Part shown: positions 19,195-27,077 of the stretch, in pieces | Numbering within the stretch: position 1 is the stretch's first letter | How the letters are laid out: every line of letters starts with the position of its first letter | NCBI RefSeq assembly: GCF_003634755.1 | Contig: NZ_RBXA01000003.1 | Location: 496,001 to 560,000, forward strand | DNA length: 64,000 nt | Source of the DNA: Flavobacterium limicola | GTDB taxonomy: Bacteria; Bacteroidota; Bacteroidia; Flavobacteriales; Flavobacteriaceae | Reading direction: 5' to 3' | Notes under the pieces: generated by a model | Told to the model about the DNA's origin: nothing | Database searches by the model: none | Seen by the model: only the letters and a program-made list of their open reading frames with translations | Made by a program: the position numbers and the translations under genes

Positions 19195-19395
19195 ATTAAA
19201 TTGCTGTCGTTTCAGGGATTCAATTGTCCTTAGCTTCCGCAGTCGAGCGTCAAATGTTTGAAGAATACGTAAAAAGAAAAGCTGTTTGAGCGTAGCGAGT
19301 TCTTTTCTTTTAGTATTCGAAAACCAATTTGACCGACGAGGGAGCGCAGACTTGATTTTTTTGTTTCTTTTTTGATCAAGCAAAAAAGAAAATTA
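19195..19395 (-). repeat. Intergenic repeat, copy 2 in opposite orientation
   Basis: Read on the minus strand this begins with TTTTCTTTTTTGCTTGATC, corresponding to the start of copy 1, and carries the same AACTCGCTACGCTCAAACAG segment, but the middle differs. Copies 1 and 2 face each other across about 60 bases. Confidence 0.6.
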
Positions 19396-19473
19396 GTGAC
19401 CATAAATCCAAAGGCATATAAGTGCTATAAATGCCACTATTAATACAGCTTTTATTTGTCTGTAGTATTTCAT
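19393..19473 (-). CDS. Candidate 26-residue single-span membrane peptide
   Basis: ATG at 19473, TAA at 19393. The peptide is MKYYRQIKAVLIV followed by AFIALICLWIYGH: a short basic N-terminus and one transmembrane helix. It lies 17 bases after another tiny ORF that is preceded by a copy of the SusC leader, so it may be translated from the same message. Coding potential rests only on composition and position. Confidence 0.3.
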   Translation of the reverse strand: MKYYRQIKAVLIVAFIALICLWIYGH

Positions 19474-19490
19474 AATATCAATTTTGTATG

Positions 19491-19601
19491 TTATAAAATC
19501 AGTTGTATACCCATTGAGTTTTGGGGCAATGGTGGTATAAAAAAGGAAAGTTGATTTTCAGGATCGGCTCCCAACCCTTTGTTTAAAGAAATAATATTCA
19601 T
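19491..19601 (-). CDS. Candidate 36-residue ORF behind a duplicated SusC leader
   Basis: ATG at 19601, TAA at 19491 (begins MNIISLNKGLGADPENQLSF). The ATG occupies the same position relative to the leader hairpin as the SusC ATG does in copy 1. It could be a real small gene, or the leftover start region of a lost SusC-type gene. Confidence 0.3.
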   Translation of the reverse strand: MNIISLNKGLGADPENQLSFFIPPLPQNSMGIQLIL

Positions 19602-19690
19602 AATATTGGTATAGTTAAATGAAACGTTAGTTTTATTAGCTCCGGTCCTCTATACTTATTTCGGGAATAAGTTGGAGGGCCTTTTTTTAT
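19602..19690 (-). promoter_or_regulatory. Structured leader, copy 2
   Basis: GGCCCTCC...GAGGACC hairpin with an inner AACTTATT / AATAAGT stem, then AACTAACGTTTCATTTAACT and CCAATATTATG, matching the SusC leader at 18741-18825 almost base for base around the ATG. Confidence 0.45.
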
Positions 19691-20320
19691 TGTGTCATTG
19701 CGAGGGATGTAGCAACCTCACTATTATTAGTGTATCATAGGCAACGAGTTTTAAGATTAAAAATATCCTGCACCTTTTATTAACAAATTCAAATTAAATT
19801 AACTAGGTGTTTTTATTCAAAGGACCTTTCGGTGCAGGTGTTTTTTAGTTATGGGTCATGGGTTTAAAGTTGGGCATAGGAATCTTATGCCGGTTACGAA
19901 AAGGACGTTTTCTTAACTGGGATTTTATGCGGTTTTTGTGATTGAAACCACTGCTAATACTTAGCGTTGACTGCTTTAGTTATGTAGTTGTATTTTACTC
20001 ATAGGCATACGGGTTTTAACGGGTTAAACTGCTGCGAGACTATGAAAAATGAAGAAGCGGTGCTAAGAATGAAGTTGAGTAATGCCAAAATATTGGGCCA
20101 AAAAAAATGGCATGGAACTCAGCTTATTGCCTTAGAGGTACTGGTATACCGGGGAACAATAAGTGAGCCCACGCCATGGGACGTGAGCATCTTACTTATC
20201 ATTTCGTTCCTTTTAAAATTACCAGTTTTCTAAGACGAAATTCAAAGCGAATGCTTCAAATATTTTAATTGAAGAAACGCAAATATATGTATTCAATTAC
20301 AAACTTACTAAAAAAAGATC
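19691..20320. other. Non-coding stretch without a recognised gene
   Basis: Contains TGTCATTGCGAGGGATGTAG, a block common in Bacteroidota intergenic repeats, and an 81-codon open frame (19988-20233) whose composition is not protein-like. I see no supported gene here. Confidence 0.4.
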
Positions 20321-20324
20321 AAAC

Positions 20325-20340
20325 TGTCACTATCGTGACA
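20325..20340. promoter_or_regulatory. Perfect palindrome, candidate operator of the 20375 gene
   Basis: TGTCAC-TATC-GTGACA, a 6-4-6 inverted repeat ending 34 bases before the ATG of a gene for a small DNA-binding-like protein; autoregulation is plausible. Confidence 0.45.
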
Positions 20341-20374
20341 ATAAATATCGTTAATAATATATTCTTTTGTCTCA

Positions 20375-20701
20375 ATGGTTAATAAAACGAATAATAAATC
20401 TTCAGATAGTAAGAAAGAAGCAGTTGTATTTCTGCTTGACCAATTCATATGTGATTACATAAGAAATGAATGGTTGCATGTTAATAAGCCCGTTTTACCG
20501 CAGGCCCAAGAATTAGGAGTACATCGACATATTATAAAAAAAATTCTGGATGACCAATCATATAGAGTGCCGGTGTCAACATTAGCAATCATTTGTTTTT
20601 ACAAAAAAATTGCTTTATCAGATTTTTTCAAATTAATAGAAGAAAAATACGGTTCTAGAATAAATGATGATTTCGTATTAAAAACAAAAAGAGATGCCTA
20701 G
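20375..20701 (+). CDS. Small helix-turn-helix (XRE-like) protein
   Basis: 108 residues. The middle, VLPQAQELGVHRHIIKKILDDQSYRVPVSTLAIICFYKKIALSDFFKLIEEK, has the five-helix pattern of lambda-repressor-like domains: a short helix, a turn at ELGVHRH, a recognition helix and then a helix containing CFYKK. It is preceded by about 40 polar and helical residues. Proteins of this kind are common near mobile regions of Flavobacterium. A palindrome lies in its promoter region, and the stop codon sits in the loop of the following terminator. It marks the left edge of the cassette-like array. Target genes are unknown. Confidence 0.6.
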   Translation: MVNKTNNKSSDSKKEAVVFLLDQFICDYIRNEWLHVNKPVLPQAQELGVHRHIIKKILDDQSYRVPVSTLAIICFYKKIALSDFFKLIEEKYGSRINDDFVLKTKRDA

Positions 20702-20713
20702 GCATCTCTTTTT
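20686..20713 (+). terminator. Terminator overlapping the stop codon of the HTH gene
   Basis: Perfect 13-bp stem AAAAAGAGATGCC / GGCATCTCTTTTT with a 2-base loop (TA) that is part of the TAG stop codon (20699-20701). Confidence 0.85.
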
Positions 20714-20859
20714 GTTTTATAGTGATCCCGAATAGTTGTCAATTCGGGATTATTACTTGTCAAAAACGGAGGAATTGATTTCATGCCAAAAGAGTGACTC
20801 GCTATAGGTTCTATATTTGGGTATGGAATGGTATGAAATAATAGGAGTAGTTGTTATGT

Positions 20860-21150
20860 GATTTTTAGGTCTTTACCTGTGAGGGATTATAATAAAAATG
20901 ATAGTTGCAAGAGTAGGAGGAAGGAGTGAAAAGATGCTGATGAGGTGTCTTTTTTTTGTTTTATAATGGTATCGAATACTTATCGATTTGGTGTCCAAAT
21001 AAAAAGTCCTTATGATTATTTGTAAGAAAAAAACAATACATTTGGAAAAACATAAAACGAAATAAACTTTCGGCTATACACCCATATTAGGTATGCTTAG
21101 CGAAGGTTTGTTTCGCATATAAACAAGTTGGTGGTCAGCTTAAAGAACCG
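20860..21150 (+). repeat. Cassette-boundary element (type III-like, divergent)
   Basis: GATTTTTAGGTCTTTACCTG and AGAGTAGGAGGAAGG match the two long type III elements at 25690 and 27010. The 3' end (AAGGTTTGTTTCGCATATAAAC, then AAGTTGGTGGTCAGC) matches, on the other strand, the leader of the ATPase gene at 60842. It ends with the GTT-containing core seen at other boundaries. Confidence 0.5.
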
Positions 21151-21197
21151 AAAGAGGAAAAGCGACTAACCAATGTTTAGAAACAATTAAACAAAAA

Positions 21198-21392
21198 ATG
21201 ACAGTACGTAAAGCAAATATTAGTTACTTTCAAAACTATGCAGAAGTAACAACAGAAACAGTTAAAAATATAAACAATTCCTTTTCAAGAAGTAATGCCC
21301 CTTTTGAAATTAAGCTTGTTCCTCTTGAAGAGCATCCAAACTACCAAGATTGGAAAGAATTTTTTGATATATACTTTGTTGATGGTCTATAA
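21198..21392 (+). CDS. Hypothetical 64-residue protein, possibly truncated
   Basis: Begins MTVRKANISYFQNYAEVTTE directly behind a boundary core (AAGTTGGTGGTCAGC), where other cassette genes start. Composition is protein-like, but it ends abruptly at YFVDGL and its last 83 bases overlap the 3' end of a minus-strand gene. Its 3' part may have been lost when a neighbouring segment was joined. No family recognised. Confidence 0.45.
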   Translation: MTVRKANISYFQNYAEVTTETVKNINNSFSRSNAPFEIKLVPLEEHPNYQDWKEFFDIYFVDGL

Positions 21393-21645
21393 TGTTCAAG
21401 TACACATCTAAAGAATTTGAATAAGGAATGATTTCATATATTGTATTTACCATTATTTTAGGGATAGCTTCACTATATTTATGTTTAAACTCATCTATTT
21501 CATCCTCAAACTTTTTATTGAGTAAATACCCTATATTTTCTTTGTCTTTATTTTCCTCGTAGAAAACATCCATTTTGTTTTTTATTATTTCTGCATTTAC
21601 TTCAAGTTCTTTTTTATAATTCTCGGAAATTTGTTTATATGTCAT
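21310..21645 (-). CDS. Hypothetical helical 111-residue protein
   Basis: ATG at 21645 is preferred to 21693 because it begins just 3 bases after the stop of the upstream 58-residue ORF. Highly charged and helical throughout (YKKELEVNAEIIKNKMDVFY, KKFEDEIDEFKHKYSEAIPK), no signal peptide or membrane segment. Forms a two-gene reverse-facing unit with the gene at 21648-21824, in contrast to the surrounding forward genes. Its 3' end overlaps the gene at 21198. Function unknown. Confidence 0.5.
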   Translation of the reverse strand: MTYKQISENYKKELEVNAEIIKNKMDVFYEENKDKENIGYLLNKKFEDEIDEFKHKYSEAIPKIMVNTIYEIIPYSNSLDVYLNIIDHQQSIYQKILSNLGSLDALQEEQA

Positions 21646-21647
21646 AA

Positions 21648-21824
21648 TTAAGTATTTAAAGTGAAGACCAAAAAGAGAGCAAACAAATTGCAATCCGCCT
21701 CTTTGTCTATTGGAAAATATTTAGAAGTTTTAGGATAAATCTTTGATAACTTATCTTTACTCCATTTCCAAGGTCTAAAAAACAATTTACGGCATTTGCC
21801 ATTTTTTAAAAAATACTTACTCAT
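21648..21824 (-). CDS. Hypothetical 58-residue basic protein
   Basis: ATG at 21824, stop at 21648. The start is strongly basic with aromatic residues (MSKYFLKNGKCRKLFFRPWK), the end is short and hydrophobic (NLFALFLVFTLNT). It ends 2 bases before the ATG of the 111-residue gene, so translation is probably coupled. Not recognised; composition and tight spacing argue it is real. Confidence 0.45.
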   Translation of the reverse strand: MSKYFLKNGKCRKLFFRPWKWSKDKLSKIYPKTSKYFPIDKEADCNLFALFLVFTLNT

Positions 21825-21936
21825 TTTTATTTAATTGGTTATATCTGTAATTCGCCTATAACTTTTTATTATGAGTTTGTATTTTAATCAAACATAAGAA
21901 AATTATTTCATAAATTGCGGTTTAAAATATAATTTT

Positions 21937-23028
21937 ATGGAACATAGTATTGGTGTTGGCGCAATTGTAGGTTTGATAACAGCTTCTTCCTTATACGTTT
22001 GGAATTCTAATGAATTTACAAAAGAGCAAAAGACATTTTTATTAATAGCAATCGTATTTGCCCCAGTTCAATGGATTGGTATTTTGGTCATTAAATATTA
22101 CAATAATCATAAATTTGAAAGTTCGCCCGAAAGAAAAACTGAAAAGAAATTAGATTCAACTATTTCAAACTTAACAGAGTTAAAAAGTAAAGGGATTTTA
22201 TCAAATGAAGAATATAACTCAAAAGTTAAGAAAGTTAAAGTAGAAAAAACAGAACAGAACTTAAAAAACTCTCTGGAATATAAACAACTAAAAAGTTTAT
22301 TTGATAGTGAAATTTTGACAAAAGAAGAGTTTAAAAATAAGATTCAGTTATTACAAAAAGTTTCAGAAAAAGAAGTAAACACAAAAGAAATTAACAAAAA
22401 AATTGATTCGACAAACAAAGATTATTTTGAAGTAGTTGAAGAAAAGGAAGAAAGTTTAATTCCTATTTATATAGGTTCAATTTTATTTTTTGCTTTAGTA
22501 AGTTGGGGAATACTGATATACTCAAATAAAACTACGAGTAATTCAAAAGATGTATTTACTCCTATAGCAATTGACACTTCTGCAGTTTATAATACTAACT
22601 ATCAAGAGCCTTTAAAAGTAAAGAAGTATGCTTATGTTGTAATAACTGTTAAATATCCTATACTATTAACTTCTCAAACTGGTGGGTCATATGATTCGGA
22701 TACAAGTTCTTTCACTCCAATAATATATTACTGTGATATTGCTTGGGAGAATAAAGACCGAATAACTGACATTTTTGAGATAGAAGATTATAATGAAGAT
22801 GTAAAATATATGCATTTAGATAAAGCAGAAAAAGACGTAAAAAATGAGTTATTTTATTTAAAAGATAATTTTACAGCATCAATTCTTAGAGATTGTAAAA
22901 ACGATGATAAACGAGAGATAATTAAGGGTCAAAATTACAAATCAGAAGTTACAGATAGGCAAATATTTACTTTTGATTCCTATTCCGAAGCAAGTATAAA
23001 TAAAGAAAAAATAAATATTAAATATTAA
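21937..23028 (+). CDS. Membrane protein with two SHOCT-like motifs
   Basis: 363 residues. Two transmembrane helices at the N-terminus (IGVGAIVGLITASSLYVW and FLLIAIVFAPVQWIGILVI) are followed by a charged stretch holding two SHOCT-like motifs: LTELKSKGILSNEEYNSKV (about 85) and LKSLFDSEILTKEEFKNKI (about 122). A third helix (PIYIGSILFFALVSWGILIY, about 180) leads to a C-terminal extracytoplasmic domain of some 160 residues, rich in Tyr/Asp (KKYAYVVITVKYPILL). SHOCT is a short oligomerisation module of unknown role. It stands alone between boundary elements and has no operon partner. Confidence 0.65.
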   Translation: MEHSIGVGAIVGLITASSLYVWNSNEFTKEQKTFLLIAIVFAPVQWIGILVIKYYNNHKFESSPERKTEKKLDSTISNLTELKSKGILSNEEYNSKVKKVKVEKTEQNLKNSLEYKQLKSLFDSEILTKEEFKNKIQLLQKVSEKEVNTKEINKKIDSTNKDYFEVVEEKEESLIPIYIGSILFFALVSWGILIYSNKTTSNSKDVFTPIAIDTSAVYNTNYQEPLKVKKYAYVVITVKYPILLTSQTGGSYDSDTSSFTPIIYYCDIAWENKDRITDIFEIEDYNEDVKYMHLDKAEKDVKNELFYLKDNFTASILRDCKNDDKREIIKGQNYKSEVTDRQIFTFDSYSEASINKEKINIKY

Positions 23029-23049
23029 ATGAGTACAATTAAAATATCA

Positions 23050-23325
23050 ACCCCCACTGGCGCTCGTTTATCAACCTTCTCTGGTGCTTGTCTGCGACGA
23101 GTACCTATTTAAATTAACAGCTAAATCGTAGCGTTTGTAGCGCGGTTAATGACAAGAAATTGTATTTTGCACTTAGGCCAGCTATTGGTGCTTTGCTTTT
23201 GCCGCCCACAGCTAATCGAAGGTTGCAGGAAAGAGTTTGAATTGTAGTTGAAATCCCATATATTTACTTTCTAATTAACAAAATTGAGTTCGTTTGGAGG
23301 TTTTTAGACGAACTGACGTTGGTGG
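23050..23325 (+). repeat. Cassette-boundary element, type II
   Basis: About 270 bases starting CCCCACTGGCGCTCGTTTAT and ending TTTTTAGACGAACTGACGTT. Homologous blocks occur at about 27745, 38110, 39945 and 41830, and a 3' part at 24335. Reading frames through it are broken, so it is not a gene. The terminal GTTGGTGGCA opens the 23407 cassette. Confidence 0.75.
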
Positions 23326-23406
23326 CAATTCAAAAAAAAAAGACAAAATTGAAATAAAATGTAAAAATTTATTTTGATTCATATTTAATTCAAAATAAAT
23401 TTAAGG

Positions 23407-23883
23407 ATGACAGAAATTCCATATAAAGAAATATCGCTATTAATTTTAGGTACATTAAGTACATTTTTGATTTGGAGAATTCAGTATCAAAAGGATAAAA
23501 TTAAGAATATTGAAAGCCAACTTTCAGATAGAAAATACAAAATGTATTCAGAACTTATTTACTTAATTTTTGACATAACTAATGCTGAAAAATTAGGCGA
23601 AGAAATAACCCAACAAGATATATTAAAACGAATTTTAGGTATTAAAAGAGATATGTTTTTATATGCCCCAGATGAAATGTTCAAAACATTTACAAATTGG
23701 ACACTTGAACTCAAAAATCAAACAAATGGGACACGACATTTTAAAACATATTTTGAGTTAATGAAATTAGCAAGAAAAGATATGGGGCAAATAAAAACAA
23801 AAATAAAATTAGACGATTTTATGCTTTTTTATATGCAAGATGAATTAGCATATAAAGAATTTAAAAGAATAAATGGTTGGTAA
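23407..23883 (+). CDS. Hypothetical membrane-anchored cassette protein
   Basis: 158 residues: one N-terminal transmembrane helix (ISLLILGTLSTFLIWRIQY) followed by a helical cytoplasmic part (DRKYKMYSELIYLIFDIT, ILGIKRDMFLYAPDEMFKTF). Resembles many single-gene cassette proteins of unknown function. It is the clearest cassette unit: GTTGGTGGCAATTC before it and GAACTGCCACCAATAGC after it are nearly exact complements. Confidence 0.6.
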   Translation: MTEIPYKEISLLILGTLSTFLIWRIQYQKDKIKNIESQLSDRKYKMYSELIYLIFDITNAEKLGEEITQQDILKRILGIKRDMFLYAPDEMFKTFTNWTLELKNQTNGTRHFKTYFELMKLARKDMGQIKTKIKLDDFMLFYMQDELAYKEFKRINGW

Positions 23884-23884
23884 A

Positions 23885-24440
23885 GGAACTGCCACCAATA
23901 GCTAGAGTTTCGTTGCGTGCGCAGCACGAACAATGAAACTCCTGTTGAACAGCCTGTCCCGCTTTTTCGGGAGAACCGTTCACTGGCAGGTAATATGGAG
24001 TTTTCGTAAAGTTTTGAGAGAGAATATCAAGAGGATTTAGTATCCTCTTTTTTTGGAGTAGTTTTAAGCTTGGTTTTTTGAGTGTTTTTCTTCACTTTTG
24101 TGCATAAGTGCCGACCTCGCAGATATACGGCAGTTTTCTAAACTGTGCCCATAACAATGAGCAAATAATGATTGATTTTTCACCCTACAATCTGCAATTG
24201 ATTTTTTACTTTGATGGATCAAAATCTAGTAAAAACAGTATATAAAATTATTGGCATTGCATTTTGAGGATATAACAGCCATTTTTAGTGCTTTTCACGA
24301 ATTGTTTTCTTTTAAGAACCATCAAGCAACTTTTTACAGAAAGAATCTTAATTGTAGTTTAAATCCCATATATTTACTTTCTCGGTAACAAAATAAAGTG
24401 CGTTTAGAGATTTTTAGACGAAATGAAGTTGTGGGCAATG
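23885..24440 (+). repeat. Cassette boundary: type I hairpin, terminator and type II 3' end
   Basis: The 5' part is a long imperfect hairpin: GAGTTTC (23905) pairs with GAAACTC (23935), and GTTGCGTGC with GCACGAAC leaving one unpaired base. It ends TGTTGAAC, which fits the integron core GTTRRRY. Related hairpins lie at 27705, 38000 and 39475. CCTGTCCCG-CTTTTT-CGGGA follows. From 24335 on it matches the end of the type II element and finishes TTTTTAGACGAAATGAAGTTG. The middle (24060-24330) holds nothing I recognise. Confidence 0.65.
24029..24056 (+). terminator. Rho-independent terminator inside the boundary
   Basis: Perfect AAGAGGAT / ATCCTCTT stem, 5-base loop, followed by seven T. Confidence 0.85.
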
Positions 24441-24465
24441 TTATTGAGTTAATACCTAAAAATTA

Positions 24466-25686
24466 ATGAATCATAATCCTAAAATTTTTATCCACTATTC
24501 TTGGGACAATGAACTCCATAAGACATGGACACTTTATTTAGCAAATAGACTTAGCTCAGATGGTGTTGACGTAATCTTTGATCAATATGATTTAAAGTTA
24601 GGATCAAACAATAATTATTTTATGGAGCAAATTTCAAAAGCATCGAAAGTTCTCTTGATTATGACTCCAGACTATAAAATTAAAGCAGACAATCGAATTT
24701 CGGGTGTGGGATATGAATATCAAATAATAAGTACGGAATTTGCAAAAACAATTTCTACTAACACGAAGTTTCTCCCTATTCTCCGAGCCGGTGATATTGA
24801 GTCAAGTATACCTACTTTCCTTCAATCCTTTCTTTATTTAGATGTTAGAGCTGACGGTGAGTTTGAAAGAAAGTATATTGAACTTTTAAAGAACATATAT
24901 GATGAGCCGCTGAATCCAAAGCCACCTCTAGGCAAAAAACCAAACTTTACGGATGCAAAACCTATTTCAAAAATAAAAACAATGACTGATGTTTTGGGAT
25001 TAGGATTGTCCCGAGCACAAGTACATAAAATTTTAGGAAAGCCTGACACAAAGGACGCTTTAATAGAAACATATTGGAGTCATGGACTAGAGGTTATTTA
25101 TAATAAGCATTGGGACAAGGTTGATGGGGTTTTAGCAAAGCGGCAACCGTCAGGAATTAGTTTCGATTATGAGGTAAACGGTATATTCCTTGAAGAAAGC
25201 TTTGCGGAGATCAAAGCCAAATTAGGAAATCCTTTAAACTGGGGTTTACCGAATCCATTTACTTCATATGCATTTTATAAAATCGATAATAAGTTTCTTA
25301 CCATAGCTTTATGGAGAGCAACACCTGATAAAGAATATGCAGATTTCAAAATGGGTACAGCTTACGCTATCGCATATTGCGAAGAACATTCCGCCATTGC
25401 ATGTGAACCAATAATCGCTGCAACTATTGAAGAAATCAGAGCGCGAAAAAATCTAACTTATCTTGAGAGGAAACCAAAAGATTATGAAATTGATTTTAAA
25501 GCAGATTTTTTCAATGAAGAATATATGATTTCGCCTCCATACCCGTTTTTAGGCGGTGGCTACATGATTACTGTATTATTTCAAGAGTCAGGAACACTAG
25601 TGGATTTTTGGCTTTATGATTTAATGTGGTCATATCTAGTCATAAGAATGATTGGCTTACGAAATATTAATGAAATAGAAAAATAG
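24466..25686 (+). CDS. SEFIR/TIR-domain protein with unknown C-terminal domain
   Basis: 406 residues. Residues 4-135 are a SEFIR-type TIR domain: KIFIHYSWDNELHKTWTLYL, then GVDVIFDQYDLKLG, SKVLLIMTPDYKIKADNR and the hallmark GVGYEYQII. Bacterial SEFIR/TIR domains act in immune signalling or NAD cleavage. Residues 160-400 are a separate domain with two halves (GLSRAQVHKILGKPDTKDAL and SFAEIKAKLGNPLNWGLP) in which I recognise no family; it may sense the trigger. The gene is alone between boundary elements, and its flanking arms (GTTGTGGGCAATG before, CACTGCTTCCCACTACC after) are partly complementary. Likely a single-gene defence cassette; this is inference. Confidence 0.75.
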   Translation: MNHNPKIFIHYSWDNELHKTWTLYLANRLSSDGVDVIFDQYDLKLGSNNNYFMEQISKASKVLLIMTPDYKIKADNRISGVGYEYQIISTEFAKTISTNTKFLPILRAGDIESSIPTFLQSFLYLDVRADGEFERKYIELLKNIYDEPLNPKPPLGKKPNFTDAKPISKIKTMTDVLGLGLSRAQVHKILGKPDTKDALIETYWSHGLEVIYNKHWDKVDGVLAKRQPSGISFDYEVNGIFLEESFAEIKAKLGNPLNWGLPNPFTSYAFYKIDNKFLTIALWRATPDKEYADFKMGTAYAIAYCEEHSAIACEPIIAATIEEIRARKNLTYLERKPKDYEIDFKADFFNEEYMISPPYPFLGGGYMITVLFQESGTLVDFWLYDLMWSYLVIRMIGLRNINEIEK

Positions 25687-25689
25687 AAC

Positions 25690-26028
25690 ACTGCTTCCCA
25701 CTACCGCACGAATCTTTTCGTGTGGTACTTAACCTGATTGCTCAAAATGGTAGATAAGAATAGAGCTAAGTGTAGTTTGATTTTTAGGTCTTTACCTTTT
25801 ATCGAAGATTTATGAGCTTAGGAGTAATTGTGATAAAAATGGTAATTGGAAGAGTAGGAGGAAGAGGTAGAAAGATGCTGAGATGAGGTGTATTTATTTG
25901 TTTTGAAAATTTGTAATAAAAAAACTATACATTAGCAAAACAATAAATACTGACGTTTGTCCGACATAGCAACCCAATTTTGGGTAGATATGTCGGACGC
26001 TATCAGATATATATACAAGTTAGTGCCA
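25690..26028 (+). repeat. Cassette-boundary element, type III (copy 1)
   Basis: About 330 bases nearly identical to 27010-27337. Opens with the hairpin CCGCACGAA / TTCGTGTGG (25704-25725), contains GATTTTTAGGTCTTTACC, and ends with TGACGTTTGTCCGACATAGC, its partner ATGTCGGACGCTATC, and TATATACAAGTTAG. Confidence 0.8.
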
Positions 26029-26044
26029 ATTTTCGACCTCACAT

Positions 26045-26134
26045 ATGAGACAAATAGCTTTAATATTATTGGTCTTCAGTTTTTACAACGTAAAAGCTAA
26101 GTCTGCTTTCGATAAAACGACAAAGGTTATCTAG
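26045..26134 (+). pseudogene. Truncated start of an exported protein
   Basis: Twenty-nine codons from an ATG 17 bases after the boundary core: a signal peptide (MRQIALILLVFSFYNVKA) and then a stop at 26132, with another stop shortly after. It occupies the place of a cassette gene, suggesting the rest was deleted. Confidence 0.4.
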
Positions 26135-26138
26135 AAGA

Positions 26139-26348
26139 TTATCTAGAACTCTTTAACAATGAATAATTACCTCTACTATCTCTAATAAAATAAACTGTTT
26201 CTTTACCTGGATTTCCTAAACGATGTTTAGATAAGAAAGATTTAGATTTTACTAAAAGATTATTACAAGATTCATTTACATCTTTAACATTGAAAATAGG
26301 TTTGATATTTGAGGATGTGATTGTGTTAACAATAGTTGACGGTTTCAT
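26139..26348 (-). CDS. Hypothetical 69-residue protein (weak)
   Basis: ATG at 26348. The C-terminal half (SKHRLGNPGKETVYFIRDSR) is protein-like and no larger frame competes. It faces against the array and abuts the truncated signal-peptide remnant. No family recognised; could be a small cassette gene or a fragment. Confidence 0.35.
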   Translation of the reverse strand: MKPSTIVNTITSSNIKPIFNVKDVNESCNNLLVKSKSFLSKHRLGNPGKETVYFIRDSRGNYSLLKSSR

Positions 26349-26453
26349 ATATTTTTTTATTTACAATATATAAAAAATAAATGAGAATTCCTAATTTATA
26401 TCAACAACAAAATCAATTAATTATAGTAAATTTCCGCTGTTAAAATTAATTTT

Positions 26454-26795
26454 ATGTTTAAGAAGATTTGGAATGATTCGGTAGGTTCAAAAGTAATAGC
26501 AGGTGGTATACTTGCTGCTCTAGGATATATTTTACTCTATCTCTACAACTGGTACAAAAGCATTTCATTGATTGAGACTTGGAAGCAAACCAAAGATTAT
26601 GTAATTCCAATTGCTATAACAGTAGTTGTTTTATACATTGTTCTAACAATTTATTCTAGGTATCAGTATAAGAAGATGATGAAGTTAAACAATGAGGAAT
26701 TCTCAAAGAATTTCAAAAAGATGTTTGAAGATTATAAGCAAGATATAATAAAAAAACGTAGAACTTCCAGTTTTTGGGACAGAGATAGATATTAG
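26454..26795 (+). CDS. Small two-helix membrane protein
   Basis: 113 residues with two transmembrane helices (VIAGGILAALGYILLYLY and VIPIAITVVVLYIVLTIY) and a basic, charged tail ending KKRRTSSFWDRDRY. The next gene starts 3 bases after its stop, so the two are cotranscribed. A holin-like or anchoring role would fit the size but nothing specific supports it. Confidence 0.55.
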   Translation: MFKKIWNDSVGSKVIAGGILAALGYILLYLYNWYKSISLIETWKQTKDYVIPIAITVVVLYIVLTIYSRYQYKKMMKLNNEEFSKNFKKMFEDYKQDIIKKRRTSSFWDRDRY

Positions 26796-26798
26796 AAT

Positions 26799-27077
26799 AT
26801 GATAAAACATTACATTTTACTATTACTTATATCGCTGGTTTTTGGGCAACCCAAATCAGAAAACAAGGTTACTAAATCAAAACCAAAAGTTGATGTGGTA
26901 AAACCTGTTGAGGTTGTTTCTAAAACTAAAACTGACACAGTAGTTGTAAAAAATCTCTATTGCAACAATTGGAATAGCAAAAGAGACTGCCAAAATAGTC
27001 TTGAAAGAATAAAAACCCCGCTACCGCACGAATCCTTTCGTGTGGTACCTAACCTGAATGCTCAGAATGGTAGATAA
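26799..27077 (+). CDS. Exported small protein whose C-terminus runs into a boundary repeat
   Basis: 92 residues: signal peptide (MIKHYILLLLISLVFG), a Lys/Val-rich linker (KSKPKVDVVKPVEVVSKTK) and two cysteines (YCNNWNSKRDCQNSL). From about residue 73 (TPLPHESFRVVPNLNA) the protein is encoded by the type III boundary element itself, which is non-coding elsewhere. The original C-terminus was therefore probably lost and the present one is accidental. Confidence 0.5.
   Translation: MIKHYILLLLISLVFGQPKSENKVTKSKPKVDVVKPVEVVSKTKTDTVVVKNLYCNNWNSKRDCQNSLERIKTPLPHESFRVVPNLNAQNGR

Noticed and set aside
18939..19383. Two short ORFs inside the inverted repeats
   Set aside because: They come from repeat sequence with low-complexity AAAAAAG runs; the frame is not kept between the copies.
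19988..20233. 81-codon plus-strand ORF before the HTH gene
   Set aside because: Composition not protein-like, no family, no start context; treated as non-coding.
24466..25686. Thoeris or CBASS assignment for the SEFIR gene
   Set aside because: No partner SIR2-like effector, cyclase or other Thoeris/CBASS gene adjoins it; only the domain is supported.
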